From Lachnospiraceae bacterium (lineage in GTDB: Bacteria > Bacillota > Clostridia > Lachnospirales > Lachnospiraceae), in NCBI GenBank assembly GCA_022794265.1, contig JAAWEK010000003.1:124001-188000 (forward strand): DNA of 64,000 bases, in the 5' to 3' direction. This document shows, piece by piece, positions 25,356 through 34,949 of this stretch. Under the pieces are notes generated by a model. The model did not search any database and was not told the DNA's origin. It worked only from the letters and a program-made list of their open reading frames with translations. Position 1 is the first letter of the stretch; the number at the start of each line of letters is the position of its first letter. Both the position numbers and the translations under genes were made by a program.

Positions 25356-26411
25356 ATGCGGGAAATTATTATAGGTAAAAACGAAGCCGGACAGCGGGCA
25401 GACAAGTTTTTGTCCAAATATCTCTGCCGGGCCCAGAAAAATTTTATTTATAAAATGATTCGAAAAAAGAATATTACATTGAATAATAAAAAGATGTGCG
25501 GAAATGAAAAACTGGTCTGCGGTGATTCGGTAAAATTGTTTTTTTCGGAAGAAACCCTGTCAAATTTTACGGAAGCAGAAGAAGACCACATCGGAATCCG
25601 GGTACCGAGAAAACAGGCGCTGAATTTTAAACAATATATCATATATGAAGATGAAAATATCATTCTTATGAATAAACCTGCAGGGATGCTTTCCCAGAAA
25701 ACCGTTCCTGGAGATTGCTCCATTAATGAATATATGATAAATTATCTGCTGGAATCGGGATTCATAACCAGAAACGGACTTTCAGCTTTCCGGCCGGCAG
25801 TTTGTAACCGGCTGGACCGGAATACCAGCGGGCTTATCATCGGTGGCACTTCTTTGGCGGGACTGCAGGAAATGTCCCTGGCCCTGAAAGAACGAACTCT
25901 GCATAAGTATTATCTGTGCATTGTCAGAGGAATTATGAAGCAACCCGCTGAAATTCAGGGATGGCTGAGCAAAGACGAACAAAATAATAAGGTGAACATT
26001 TATCCGACAGAGCAAAAAAATGCTGCCTATATCTGTACCAGATATTTTCCCATTGCCTCAAATTCACGGTACACCCTACTAGAAGTCTGTCTGGTGACCG
26101 GAAAGCCCCACCAGATTCGCGCCCATTTAAGCAGTATTGGTCATCCCATTGCAGGCGACGGGAAATACGGGGACAAACAGCTCAATCAGAAGATGTTTCA
26201 GGACTATCATTTAAAATTCCAGCTGCTTCATTCTTACAGACTGGATTTTCGGGATTATACTGCCAAACAGCCAGAACTGAAATATCTGGAGGGAAAAGTA
26301 TTTTTTGCCCCGCCGGATGCCATGTTTCAAAAAATACTGAAGGAGGAAGGTTTTGATGGGTACCTGGAAAAGCAGAGGACTGCGGGGTTCCACCCTGGAG
26401 GAAATGATTAA
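25356..26411 (+). CDS. RluA-family pseudouridine synthase
   Basis: 351-residue rRNA or tRNA pseudouridine synthase. N-terminal S4 domain (about 1-75, with ADKFLSKYLCRAQKNFIYKM), linker, then the catalytic domain with CNRLDRNTSGLIIGG (catalytic Asp in RLDRNTSG near 152) and VTGKPHQIRAHLSSIGHPIAGD near 250. The D-R-x-T-S-G motif places it in the RluA/C/D group; the target uridine is unknown. A second RluA-type gene in the window is at 48475. Its 3' end overlaps recU by about 56 bases. Confidence 0.9.
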   Translation: MREIIIGKNEAGQRADKFLSKYLCRAQKNFIYKMIRKKNITLNNKKMCGNEKLVCGDSVKLFFSEETLSNFTEAEEDHIGIRVPRKQALNFKQYIIYEDENIILMNKPAGMLSQKTVPGDCSINEYMINYLLESGFITRNGLSAFRPAVCNRLDRNTSGLIIGGTSLAGLQEMSLALKERTLHKYYLCIVRGIMKQPAEIQGWLSKDEQNNKVNIYPTEQKNAAYICTRYFPIASNSRYTLLEVCLVTGKPHQIRAHLSSIGHPIAGDGKYGDKQLNQKMFQDYHLKFQLLHSYRLDFRDYTAKQPELKYLEGKVFFAPPDAMFQKILKEEGFDGYLEKQRTAGFHPGGND

Positions 26412-26898
26412 TTTATCCAACGAAAAATATACAGAAAAACATATGGCTCTGATTCAGAAGATTCCAACACCCATTAAACCCATTACAATAGACAAAGAGT
26501 CCAGACATATTACCCTTGCATATTTTGACCAGAAAAGTACGGTTGACTATATCGGTGTTGTACAGGGAGTCCCGGTGTGTTTTGATGCAAAAGAATGTAA
26601 TACCCATACGTTTCCCATGCAGAATATTCATGAGCATCAGATACAGTTCATGAGGGAATTCGAAGAACAGGAAGGCATTTCTTTTATTCTGTTGTATTAC
26701 AGCCATATCAATGAAATGTATTATCTTCCATTTAAAAAATTAGAAGGATTTTATGACCGGATGAAAAACGGCGGAAGGAAAAGCTTTCGGTTTGAAGAAA
26801 TTGATAAAAACTATCGGATTCGTGGAACTAACGGTGTGCCGGTTCATTATCTGGAAATGCTGGCCAAAGATATTGCCCAACGGGATTTCATGAAATAA
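26356..26898 (+). CDS. recU: Holliday junction resolvase RecU
   Basis: Mg-dependent nuclease that cleaves four-way DNA junctions during recombination and chromosome segregation. 180 residues, usual length about 200. The start at ATG 26356 is chosen for AAGGAGGAAGG upstream; the frame also has a TTG at 26353. Family features: GLRGSTLEEMINLSN, then the catalytic STVDYIGVVQGVPVCFDAKE (D, E and K of the PD-(D/E)XK fold, near 57-76), FPMQNIHEHQIQFM and ISFILLYY. It overlaps the rluA-type gene and is translated from within it. In Bacillus recU is paired with a penicillin-binding protein; here it is not. Confidence 0.93.
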   Translation: MGTWKSRGLRGSTLEEMINLSNEKYTEKHMALIQKIPTPIKPITIDKESRHITLAYFDQKSTVDYIGVVQGVPVCFDAKECNTHTFPMQNIHEHQIQFMREFEEQEGISFILLYYSHINEMYYLPFKKLEGFYDRMKNGGRKSFRFEEIDKNYRIRGTNGVPVHYLEMLAKDIAQRDFMK

Positions 26899-26907
26899 AA
26901 CAATGGA

Positions 26908-26936
26908 TTGACAACCGTACCATCTTCAAGTATAAT
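26908..26936 (+). promoter_or_regulatory. Promoter of the histidine operon
   Basis: Consensus TTGACA (26908) and TATAAT (26931) with a 17-base spacer, in the gap before hisZ. The leader of about 95 bases is too short for a T-box and shows no clear attenuator. Confidence 0.88.
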
Positions 26937-27037
26937 CAGATAACATCAGTAATTTATTATAGTAATTAGATATCACTTTAAAGCATTAAAGCAAAGGACT
27001 TTAAAAATAATATGCATATAGGGAAAGGATTTTCGAT

Positions 27038-28261
27038 ATGAACAGTAAATTATTACATACTCCGGTAGGTGTCAGGGATATTTATGGGGATGAATACCAG
27101 AGCAAATTGTTTTTGGAACAACGGATTCATACAATTTTTAAATCTTATGGCTATTCGGATATTCAGACACCAATGTTTGAATTTTTTGATATCTTTAGTA
27201 AAGAGCGGGGCAGTGTAGCCTCCAGAAATTTATATAAATTTTTTGACCGTGAAGGAAATACTTTGGTATTACGGCCGGATATGACTCCTTCCATTGCCCG
27301 CTCCGCAGCGAAGTATTATATGGAAGAAAAAATGCCCATACGGTTATGTTATCAGGGAAGCGCTTTTATCAATAATTCGGAATATCAGGGAAAACTGAAA
27401 GAGTTTACACAGATGGGCTGTGAACTCATCGGAGATAATTCTTCGGATTGTGATGCAGAACTGATTGCCATGGTGATTGAAGCTTTAAATGCATCAAATC
27501 TGACAGAATTCCAGATTGAAATCGGACAGGCCGATTTTTTCCGGGGGATTGTGGAAGATGCCGGACTGGAAGAGGATACTATCGAAGAATTGAGAGAGTT
27601 ATTGGAAAATAAGAAGTATTTTGGAATTGATGATGTTTTATCCGGTACTGTTATCCCGGAAGAAACTAAAAACATCTTTCACCAGTTTCCGGAATTGTTT
27701 GGTTCTATTGATATGATAGAGCGGGCCAAAACTTTCACCACCAATGAAAAATCATTGCAGGCTTTGGAACGGCTGGAAAAAATTTATGATTTGTTGAAAA
27801 TATATGGATATGAAAAATATATATCTTTTGATTTATCCATGTTAAGTATGTATCAGTATTATACCGGCGTAGTATTTAAAGGATATACATACGGAACTGG
27901 TGATGCCATTGTAACCGGCGGCAGATATGACAACCTGCTGGGACAATTCGGAAAGAAAGCCCCGGCCATCGGATTTGCCGTTAACGTGGACGGACTGCAT
28001 TTGGCTTTAAACCGTCAGCATCTGGCCTCGATACCAGAACGTAAAATCATACTAATGATTTACCCTTGTGAACAGAAACAGACCGCAATCCGGGAAAGTC
28101 AGAAATTAAGGGAAAACGGAATCGATGTGATACTGTTTCGAAAACATTCGGATTACACGGAAGCAGACTGTCTGGCATATGCAAAACGGATGAATATCAA
28201 AGAGTATTATCTGGTGGAGGAATCCGGAATTCAGAAGAATATAGTAGAAAGTGAGGATTAA
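27038..28261 (+). CDS. hisZ: ATP phosphoribosyltransferase regulatory subunit HisZ
   Basis: Catalytically inactive histidyl-tRNA synthetase paralogue that, with short HisG, forms the first enzyme of histidine synthesis and confers feedback control. 407 residues. Class II synthetase motifs are present: [12 protein letters not shown] near 8, motif 2 region [13 protein letters not shown] near 84 and [11 protein letters not shown] near 273, followed by GGRYDNLL. The tail after 320 is weaker, as usual for HisZ. It opens the operon, with GGGAAAGG 8 bases upstream. Short HisG follows, confirming the HisZ rather than HisS assignment. Confidence 0.95.
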   Translation: MNSKLLHTPVGVRDIYGDEYQSKLFLEQRIHTIFKSYGYSDIQTPMFEFFDIFSKERGSVASRNLYKFFDREGNTLVLRPDMTPSIARSAAKYYMEEKMPIRLCYQGSAFINNSEYQGKLKEFTQMGCELIGDNSSDCDAELIAMVIEALNASNLTEFQIEIGQADFFRGIVEDAGLEEDTIEELRELLENKKYFGIDDVLSGTVIPEETKNIFHQFPELFGSIDMIERAKTFTTNEKSLQALERLEKIYDLLKIYGYEKYISFDLSMLSMYQYYTGVVFKGYTYGTGDAIVTGGRYDNLLGQFGKKAPAIGFAVNVDGLHLALNRQHLASIPERKIILMIYPCEQKQTAIRESQKLRENGIDVILFRKHSDYTEADCLAYAKRMNIKEYYLVEESGIQKNIVESED

Positions 28262-28265
28262 TACT

Positions 28266-28922
28266 ATGAGATATTTAACTTTTGCACTTGCCAAAGGCCG
28301 GCTGGCAAAGAAATCTTTGGAATTGTTTGAGCAGATTGGAATTACCTGTGAAGAAATGAAGGATGAAAAAACCAGAAAACTGATTTTTGTTAACGAAGAA
28401 TTAAAACTGAAATTTTTTCTTGCCAAGGCAGGAGATGTTCCCACCTATGTGGAATATGGCGCAGCTGATATTGGCGTGGTTGGCAGGGATACTATTCTGG
28501 AGGAGGGCCGGAATCTGTTTGAAGTAGTGGATTTAGGCTTTGGGAAATGCCGGATGTGCGTATGCGGACCTGTTTCCGCAAAGGAATTGCTGCAGCATCA
28601 TGAAATGATACGTGTGGCAAGTAAATATCCCAATATTGCCAAGGATTATTTCTATAACCGGAAACATCAGACTGTGGAAATCATTAAACTCAACGGTTCC
28701 GTGGAACTGGCACCCATCGTAAATCTGTCAGAGGTCATTGTTGATATTGTAGAAACCGGCTCCACATTACGTGAAAACGGTTTGGAAGTTCTGGAAGAAA
28801 TCTGTCCGTTATCAGCCAGAATGGTAGTGAATCAGGTCAGTATGAAAATGGAAAACCAACGTATTATGAAACTGATTACCGATATCAAGGAATTATTGGA
28901 GCACGAGAATACGAAACATTGA
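28266..28922 (+). CDS. hisG: ATP phosphoribosyltransferase, short form
   Basis: Catalytic subunit of the first committed step, ATP plus PRPP to phosphoribosyl-ATP. 218 residues from ATG 28266 (GTGAGG upstream; a GTG at 28251 is less likely). The short form lacks the C-terminal regulatory domain and needs HisZ, which is next door. Motifs: [12 protein letters not shown] near 5, ARLVYAAD-like [15 protein letters not shown] near 60 and [15 protein letters not shown] near 160, the PRPP site. Confidence 0.96.
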   Translation: MRYLTFALAKGRLAKKSLELFEQIGITCEEMKDEKTRKLIFVNEELKLKFFLAKAGDVPTYVEYGAADIGVVGRDTILEEGRNLFEVVDLGFGKCRMCVCGPVSAKELLQHHEMIRVASKYPNIAKDYFYNRKHQTVEIIKLNGSVELAPIVNLSEVIVDIVETGSTLRENGLEVLEEICPLSARMVVNQVSMKMENQRIMKLITDIKELLEHENTKH

Positions 28923-28985
28923 GGCAGGATGCCTGCAGTTCAATACAAAAAATAAGAGAAAGAAGAGAAAGGCTTGGATATCGAA

Positions 28986-30281
28986 ATGAGGACAATTCAG
29001 TTAACAGAAGATTCAAAAAAAAATATTTTAGATAATTTATTAAAGAGAAGTCCCAACAATTACGGAGAGTTTACTGAACGGGTAGATGCCATTTTAGATG
29101 ATGTAAAAACCCGTGGCGATAAAGCTGTCTTTGAGTATACCAAACGGTTTGACGGTGCAGAGATTGATGCTTCCGGAATTGCAGTGACGGAAGAAGAGAT
29201 TAAAGAAGCTTATGAAATTATCGGTCAGTCAGGGTTACTGGAGATTATTCGAAAAGCCATTGCCAATATAAGAGAATACCACGAAAAACAACGACAGTTC
29301 AGCTGGTTTGACAGTAAGCCCGATGGAAGCATTCTCGGACAGAAAATCACACCGATTGAAAAAGTCGGTGTTTATGTCCCGGGAGGAAAGGCCGCTTATC
29401 CGTCTTCCGTATTGATGAATATCATACCTGCGAAAGTAGCAGGGGTAGATAAAATTATTATGACCACTCCTCCAAACAAAGAAGGAAAAGTAAATCCCGG
29501 AACACTGGTTGCCGCCTGCGAAGCCGGCGCTGATGTGATTTATAAAGTAGGCGGAGCCCAGGCTATTGGAGCACTTGCTTATGGAACAGAATCTATTCCC
29601 AAAGTGGATAAAATCGTAGGTCCGGGAAATATTTATGTAGCTCTGGCAAAGAAAGCCGTATACGGTTATGTCAGTATTGATTCCATAGCCGGACCAAGTG
29701 AAATACTGGTATTGGCTGATGAAACCGCAAATCCAAGATATGTGGCAGCAGATTTATTGTCTCAGGCAGAGCATGATGAAATGGCTTCCGCTATTCTGGT
29801 TACCACATCTAAAGAACTGGCCAGACAGGTATCCGCACAGGTAAATGAATTTGTGGAAACACTTTCCCGGAAGGAAATTCTGACAAAGTCCCTGGAAAAT
29901 TACGGTTATATTCTTCTGACAGAAACCATGGACGAAGCCATTGCCGTTGCCAATGAAATTGCCTCCGAACATCTTGAGATTGTAACGAAAGACCCTTTTC
30001 ATACCATGACAAAGATTCGGAATGCCGGGGCAATTTTCCTTGGAGAATACAGTTCTGAACCATTAGGCGATTATTTTGCCGGCCCGAATCATGTATTGCC
30101 TACCAATGGTACGGCGAAGTTTTTTTCCGCGCTCAGTGTGGATGACTTTATTAAGAAATCAAGCATTATATCCTTCAGCCGGGAAGCTTTGGAACCGATT
30201 CATGAAGATATTATTAAATTTGCTGTTTCTGAGCAGTTAACAGCACATGCCAACTCCATTCAGGTACGGTTTGAAAAATAA
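28986..30281 (+). CDS. hisD: Histidinol dehydrogenase
   Basis: Zinc enzyme for the last two steps, histidinol to histidine, with NAD. The start at ATG 28986 gives 431 residues; a TTG at 28974 directly follows GAAAGG and is less likely by spacing. Signatures: GVYVPGGKAAYPSSVLM near 127, GGAQAIGALAYGTESIPKVD near 190, VGPGNIYVALAKK near 211 and SIAGPSEILVLAD near 231, with the zinc ligands and catalytic histidines in LSQAEHDEMA near 258 and the late GPNHVLPTNG near 362. Part of the his operon. Confidence 0.97.
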   Translation: MRTIQLTEDSKKNILDNLLKRSPNNYGEFTERVDAILDDVKTRGDKAVFEYTKRFDGAEIDASGIAVTEEEIKEAYEIIGQSGLLEIIRKAIANIREYHEKQRQFSWFDSKPDGSILGQKITPIEKVGVYVPGGKAAYPSSVLMNIIPAKVAGVDKIIMTTPPNKEGKVNPGTLVAACEAGADVIYKVGGAQAIGALAYGTESIPKVDKIVGPGNIYVALAKKAVYGYVSIDSIAGPSEILVLADETANPRYVAADLLSQAEHDEMASAILVTTSKELARQVSAQVNEFVETLSRKEILTKSLENYGYILLTETMDEAIAVANEIASEHLEIVTKDPFHTMTKIRNAGAIFLGEYSSEPLGDYFAGPNHVLPTNGTAKFFSALSVDDFIKKSSIISFSREALEPIHEDIIKFAVSEQLTAHANSIQVRFEK

Positions 30282-30368
30282 AAATACGAAACACGAAACT
30301 CAGCGTTACAGGTCAGAAGTTTCGCAATCGTCTATTAATAAAATAAGATGGAAAGGAAAGTATAAACT

Positions 30369-30968
30369 ATGGCAGAAGATTTGAAACGAATGGCAGATGT
30401 TAAGAGAAAGACCAGTGAAACGGACATAGATATGCATTTTGTCATTGACGGCCGCGGAACGGCAAATATTCAGACAGGCATTGGTTTTTTTGATCATATG
30501 CTGAACAGCTTTACAAGACATGGGTTGTTTGATATGGATTTAAAGGTTCAGGGAGATTTATATGTGGATTCCCACCATACCATTGAGGATACCGGAATTG
30601 TTCTGGGCCAGGCAATCAAAGAGGCTGTGGGGGATAAAAAATCTATCCGGCGTTATGGCAGTATTCTGCTTCCCATGGATGAAACTTTGGTGTTATGTGC
30701 CATTGATTTATCCGGCCGTCCATATCTGGTGTTTGATGCAGAATTAACTACTTCCCAGGTAGGATATTTAGATACGGAAATGGTAAAAGAATTTTTTTAT
30801 GCGGTTTCTTATTCTGCCGGATTGAATCTTCATATAAAACTGATTCACGGAAGCAACAATCATCATATTATTGAAGGAATGTTCAAAGCATTTGCCAAAG
30901 CGCTGGATGAAGCAACACTGACAGACAGCAGAATTCCGGATCAGATGACCACTAAAGGAAGCTTGTAA
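30369..30968 (+). CDS. hisB: Imidazoleglycerol-phosphate dehydratase
   Basis: Mn-dependent enzyme for IGP to imidazole-acetol phosphate. 199 residues, the monofunctional form. Diagnostic motifs are GIGFFDHMLNSFTRHGLFD near 37-55, DSHHTIEDTGIVLGQAI near 67-84 and HGSNNHHIIEGMFKA near 160-174, carrying the paired metal-binding histidines. GGAAAGG lies before the start. hisC, normally between hisD and hisB in many clostridia, is absent here. Confidence 0.97.
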   Translation: MAEDLKRMADVKRKTSETDIDMHFVIDGRGTANIQTGIGFFDHMLNSFTRHGLFDMDLKVQGDLYVDSHHTIEDTGIVLGQAIKEAVGDKKSIRRYGSILLPMDETLVLCAIDLSGRPYLVFDAELTTSQVGYLDTEMVKEFFYAVSYSAGLNLHIKLIHGSNNHHIIEGMFKAFAKALDEATLTDSRIPDQMTTKGSL

Positions 30969-31014
30969 GCGCAACATAGGGTCACAGAAATTAACAACAG
31001 AAAGGCATGGGCAG

Positions 31015-32337
31015 ATGATGAATTATTGTAATATAATACCTAAAATTTATATTAAAAACGGAAAGCTTATGGAAAACGGGGATACCGGCAGGGAACTGGA
31101 ACTGACGCCGGTTTCTTTTTGTGAACAGGCAGAAAATAACGGTGCCGATGAAATACTGATTTATGAACTGTCTGAGAATGATTCTGAACATGATACCAAT
31201 ATCAGTGTCATAAAAGAAATTGCGGATGCAACAGATATTCCGTTTTTACTTGGCGGAAATATCAAACGCTTGGAAGATGTAAAAAAATATATTTATGCCG
31301 GAGCCAAAATGGCCGTACTAGATGCAGCGAAGGACAGCAATATTGCATTAATCAAGGAAGCATCCGAGCGGTTTGGCTGGGACAAGATAGCCATCCGATT
31401 GGATGTTGCGGGAGATAACCATGTGGAAGATATTTCGGAGAAACTAATTGATGTCTGCATAGACTTTTCTGAACTTGGGGCCAGTTTAATTATTACGGAT
31501 GAGATAGTTAGTGATAAAGTCTTTAATGCTGTCAAAGAGTTACCGGTTAAAATCTTATTGTCTTCGCCTGTCACAACGGAACAGGAATTGAGTGCAGCAG
31601 CCGGAAAAGATATCCTCTATGGTTTTTCTTCAGAGAAAATCATCGGAAACATACAGGAAATCATGGATGTCAAGCAACGGTTGTACGCTTCCGGAATGAA
31701 TGTAAATGTTTTTGAGAGCAGTATGAAATTTTCCGATTTCAAACTTAACAGTGACGGTCATCTGACGGTAGTTGTTCAGGATTATAAAACAAACGAAGTA
31801 CTTATGGTAGCATATATGAACGAGGAAGCCTTTCAAAAAACCCTTGCAACCGGAAAAATGACATATTACAGCAGAGAACGGAAGGAGTTATGGCGGAAAG
31901 GCCAGACATCCGGACATTTTCAGTTTGTAAAATCCCTTACCATGGATTGCGACAATGATACCATGCTTGCCAAAGTAAAACAGATTGGGGCTGCCTGCCA
32001 TACCGGAAACAGAAGCTGTTTTTTTAATACTCTTGTCAAAAAGGAATATGATGAAACAAATCCGCTAATGGTATTTGAAGATGTTTTTAACGTAATCAGG
32101 GATAGAAAAATACATCCAAAAGAAGGTTCTTATACGAATTATTTATTTGACAAGGGAATCGATAAGATATTAAAGAAAGTCGGCGAAGAAGCAACGGAAA
32201 TCGTCATAGCCGCAAAAAATCCGGACAAAGAAGAAATAAAATATGAAATATCGGATTTTCTGTATCATGTTATGGTTCTTATGGCAGAAAAAGACGTTTC
32301 CTGGGAAGAAATAACCAGAGAACTGGCACGCCGCTGA
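31015..32337 (+). CDS. hisIE: HisA/HisF-like domain fused to HisIE
   Basis: 440 residues. The C-terminal half (about 230-440) is a normal HisIE: cyclohydrolase motifs WRKGQTSGHFQFV, DCDNDTMLAKV and GAACHTGNRSCF, and pyrophosphatase motifs KKVGEEATEIVIAAK and EISDFLYHVMVLM. The N-terminal 1-225 is a HisA/HisF-type barrel by pattern (NIIPKIYIKNGKL, then FLLGGNIKRLEDVKKYI). By eye the first catalytic Asp of the barrel (IIPCLDVK in HisF) is Tyr here and the second (A-I-D) is Arg, though an Asp lies two residues later. It is therefore probably an inactive, perhaps structural, domain. HisA, HisF, HisH and HisC are not in the window. It ends the his operon, 47 bases after hisB. Confidence 0.9.
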   Translation: MMNYCNIIPKIYIKNGKLMENGDTGRELELTPVSFCEQAENNGADEILIYELSENDSEHDTNISVIKEIADATDIPFLLGGNIKRLEDVKKYIYAGAKMAVLDAAKDSNIALIKEASERFGWDKIAIRLDVAGDNHVEDISEKLIDVCIDFSELGASLIITDEIVSDKVFNAVKELPVKILLSSPVTTEQELSAAAGKDILYGFSSEKIIGNIQEIMDVKQRLYASGMNVNVFESSMKFSDFKLNSDGHLTVVVQDYKTNEVLMVAYMNEEAFQKTLATGKMTYYSRERKELWRKGQTSGHFQFVKSLTMDCDNDTMLAKVKQIGAACHTGNRSCFFNTLVKKEYDETNPLMVFEDVFNVIRDRKIHPKEGSYTNYLFDKGIDKILKKVGEEATEIVIAAKNPDKEEIKYEISDFLYHVMVLMAEKDVSWEEITRELARR

Positions 32338-32373
32338 ATCTTAAAGGAATAGGTTAGAAAGGACGGTACTGCT

Positions 32374-34239
32374 TTGAATCAATTAGCGCTATCCGATGAA
32401 ATTTTGCTAAGTATTGAAAAACCTGCAAGATATATTGGAAATGAAGTCAACATGGTCAGAAAAGATTTAAAAAATATTGATATTCGTTTTGCCATGTGTT
32501 TTCCAGATGTATATGAAATAGGAATGTCCCATCTTGGAATACAGATATTATATGATATGTTTAATAAACGGGAGGATGTGTATTGTGAACGGGTATATTC
32601 GCCCTGGACAGATCTGGATCGGATTATGCGGAAAGAACAAATTCCTCTGTTTGCCCTGGAGTCCCAGGACCCTGTAAAAGAGTTTGATTTTCTCGGGATT
32701 ACCATACAATATGAAATGTGCTATACCAATATACTACAGATTCTGGATCTGAGCCGGATTCCGCTGAAGGCCTGTGACCGGGATGAATCCTGTCCTATTG
32801 TGATTGGAGGCGGTCCTTGTACCTATAATCCCGAACCGTTGGCGCCGTTCTTTGATATTTTTTATATTGGGGAGGGCGAAACCGTTTATTCTGAACTGCT
32901 GGATAAATATAAAGAATGGAAGAAAACAGGCGGTACCAGAAAGGAATTTCTGGAACTGGCGGCAAATATCGAAGGATTGTATGTGCCTGCTTTTTATGAT
33001 GTGACCTATAAGGAAGACGGAACCATTGCATCGTTTCTTCCCAACAACCCGAATGCGAAAGAGACCATAAAAAAACAGCTGGTTCTGGATATGGGACATA
33101 CCTTTTATCCTGAAAAACCGCTGGTCCCGTTTATTAAAGTTACTCAGGACAGAGTCGTTTTGGAGATTCAGAGAGGCTGTATCCGGGGCTGTCGGTTCTG
33201 TCAGGCAGGTTCCGTATATAAACCGGTACGGGAACGAAATCCGGAGTTCTTAAAAGATATGGCATATAAAATGCTGAAAAATACCGGACATGAAGAAATA
33301 TCCCTTAGTTCTTTAAGCTCCAGTGATTATTCCGGACTGGAAGAGCTGGTAAATTTTCTGATTGAAGAGTTTAAAGGGAAAGGGGTCAATATATCCCTTC
33401 CATCCCTTCGAATTGATGCATTCTCCCTGGATGTTATGAGCAAAGTACAGGATATCCGGAAGAGCAGTCTGACCTTCGCTCCGGAAGCCGGTTCCCAACG
33501 TCTTAGAAATGTGATTAATAAAGGACTGACGGAAGAAGTTATATTAAACGGTGCAAAACTTGCATTTGACGGAGGATGGAACCGTGTCAAACTGTATTTT
33601 ATGCTTGGTCTGCCTACAGAAACCGTGGAGGATATGGAAGGTATTGCACTATTAAGCGAAAAGATTGCGGAATTATATTATCAGATTCCGAAAGAAGAGC
33701 GAAACGGCAAGGTTCAAATCGTTGCCAGCACCTCTTTCTTTGTACCAAAACCTTTTACACCGTTTCAATGGGCATCCATGAATACCAAAGAAGAGTTTTT
33801 AAATAAGGCTAAAATCGTAAATACCAAAATGAAAGAAATGTTGAATAAAAAAAGCCTGAAATATAACTGGCATGAAGCGGACGTTACCGTTCTGGAAGGA
33901 TTACTGGCCCGGGGGGACCGGAGAGTCGCCGATATAATCTTAAAGGCCTATGAAAACGGTTGCATCTATGATGCCTGGAGCGAAACCTTTGATAATGATA
34001 AATGGGAACAGGCAATTCGGCAAACAGGAATTAATCCGGATTTTTATACTGTCAGAGAACGGAGTACAGAAGAAATTCTTCCATGGGATTTCATTGATAT
34101 CGGCGTTACAAAGGATTTTCTGAAACAGGAGTGGCAGCGTGCAAAAGAAGAAACTGTTACTCCGAACTGCAGAATGCAGTGTGCCGGCTGCGGGGCCATG
34201 AAGTTTGGAGGAGGTGTCTGCTTTGAAAATAAGAATTAA
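32374..34239 (+). CDS. TIGR03960-family B12-binding radical SAM protein
   Basis: 621-residue protein with a cobalamin-binding-like N-terminal domain and a radical SAM domain whose cluster motif is QRGCIRGCRFCQAG (C-x3-C-x2-C, near residue 270). LSSLSSSDYSGLEEL and LPSLRIDAF follow, typical of TIGR03960. The substrate is unknown. The next gene, TIGR03936-like, overlaps its end by 17 bases, the near-universal partnership of these two families, and RNase G and L21 follow, the usual order in Clostridia. A TTG start with GAAAGGA upstream. Cys-rich tail NCRMQCAGCG near 605. Confidence 0.92.
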   Translation: MNQLALSDEILLSIEKPARYIGNEVNMVRKDLKNIDIRFAMCFPDVYEIGMSHLGIQILYDMFNKREDVYCERVYSPWTDLDRIMRKEQIPLFALESQDPVKEFDFLGITIQYEMCYTNILQILDLSRIPLKACDRDESCPIVIGGGPCTYNPEPLAPFFDIFYIGEGETVYSELLDKYKEWKKTGGTRKEFLELAANIEGLYVPAFYDVTYKEDGTIASFLPNNPNAKETIKKQLVLDMGHTFYPEKPLVPFIKVTQDRVVLEIQRGCIRGCRFCQAGSVYKPVRERNPEFLKDMAYKMLKNTGHEEISLSSLSSSDYSGLEELVNFLIEEFKGKGVNISLPSLRIDAFSLDVMSKVQDIRKSSLTFAPEAGSQRLRNVINKGLTEEVILNGAKLAFDGGWNRVKLYFMLGLPTETVEDMEGIALLSEKIAELYYQIPKEERNGKVQIVASTSFFVPKPFTPFQWASMNTKEEFLNKAKIVNTKMKEMLNKKSLKYNWHEADVTVLEGLLARGDRRVADIILKAYENGCIYDAWSETFDNDKWEQAIRQTGINPDFYTVRERSTEEILPWDFIDIGVTKDFLKQEWQRAKEETVTPNCRMQCAGCGAMKFGGGVCFENKN

Positions 34240-34930
34240 ATTTTCAAAGACCGGAACGATGAAGTTTATCGGTCATCTGGATATAATGCGGTATTTTCAA
34301 AAAGCCATGCGACGTTCTGAAGTAGATATTGCATATTCGGAAGGATTTAGTCCCCATCAGAAAATGTCTTTTGCCGCACCGCTTGGCGTAGGACTCACCA
34401 GTAGCGGAGAATATTTTGATATTGAGGTTCATTCCACGGATTCTTCCGCTGAAATGATTCGGAGAATAAATGAAACAATGGCAGACGGAATGGAAGTTCT
34501 AAGTTATGTCCAATTGCCAGAGGACAGTAAAAACGCCATGTCTCTGGTAGCGGCTGCAGACTATGAAGTGACATTCTGGAAAGGCCGTCAGCCAGTGCCA
34601 GATGTCTGTCAGTGTTTTTCGGAATTCTGCAGTCAGCAGGGTATCGAAATCCTGAAGAAAACAAAAAAAAGCCAACAGCTTGTAGATATTAAACCTCTGA
34701 TTCTGGAATCCGGTTGTTCACAACATCATGAAGAATATCCGGTTATTTTTATGAAACTGTCTGCCGGAAGTGTAAATAACTTAAAGCCGGAACTGGTCAT
34801 GCAGGCTTTTTATGCGTTTATCGGTTCGGAGTTTGACCCCTTCGCCATTGAAGTGAAACGTCTGGAATTGTATGGGGCAGCAGAAAGCGGACTGAAACCA
34901 TTGGAATCCTTCGGTACCGTAATTGAATAA
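34223..34930 (+). CDS. TIGR03936-family (DUF2344) radical-SAM-associated protein
   Basis: 235-residue protein that starts at TTG 34223 with GGAGGAGGTG upstream, inside the end of the TIGR03960 gene. It begins KIRIKFSKTGTMKFIGHLDIMRYFQKAMRR with the family block SEGFSPHQKMSFAAPLGVG near 47-65. It has no cysteine cluster and probably serves the radical SAM partner as a binding or RNA-recognition subunit. The function is not established; the conserved link to RNase G and L21 hints at ribosome or RNA metabolism. Confidence 0.9.
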   Translation: MKIRIKFSKTGTMKFIGHLDIMRYFQKAMRRSEVDIAYSEGFSPHQKMSFAAPLGVGLTSSGEYFDIEVHSTDSSAEMIRRINETMADGMEVLSYVQLPEDSKNAMSLVAAADYEVTFWKGRQPVPDVCQCFSEFCSQQGIEILKKTKKSQQLVDIKPLILESGCSQHHEEYPVIFMKLSAGSVNNLKPELVMQAFYAFIGSEFDPFAIEVKRLELYGAAESGLKPLESFGTVIE

Positions 34931-34949
34931 AAAATCATGGGAGATTATC

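Noticed and set aside
26937-27037. T-box or histidine attenuator before hisZ
   Set aside because: Leader of about 95 bases lacks a specifier loop, the T-box sequence and a terminator hairpin.
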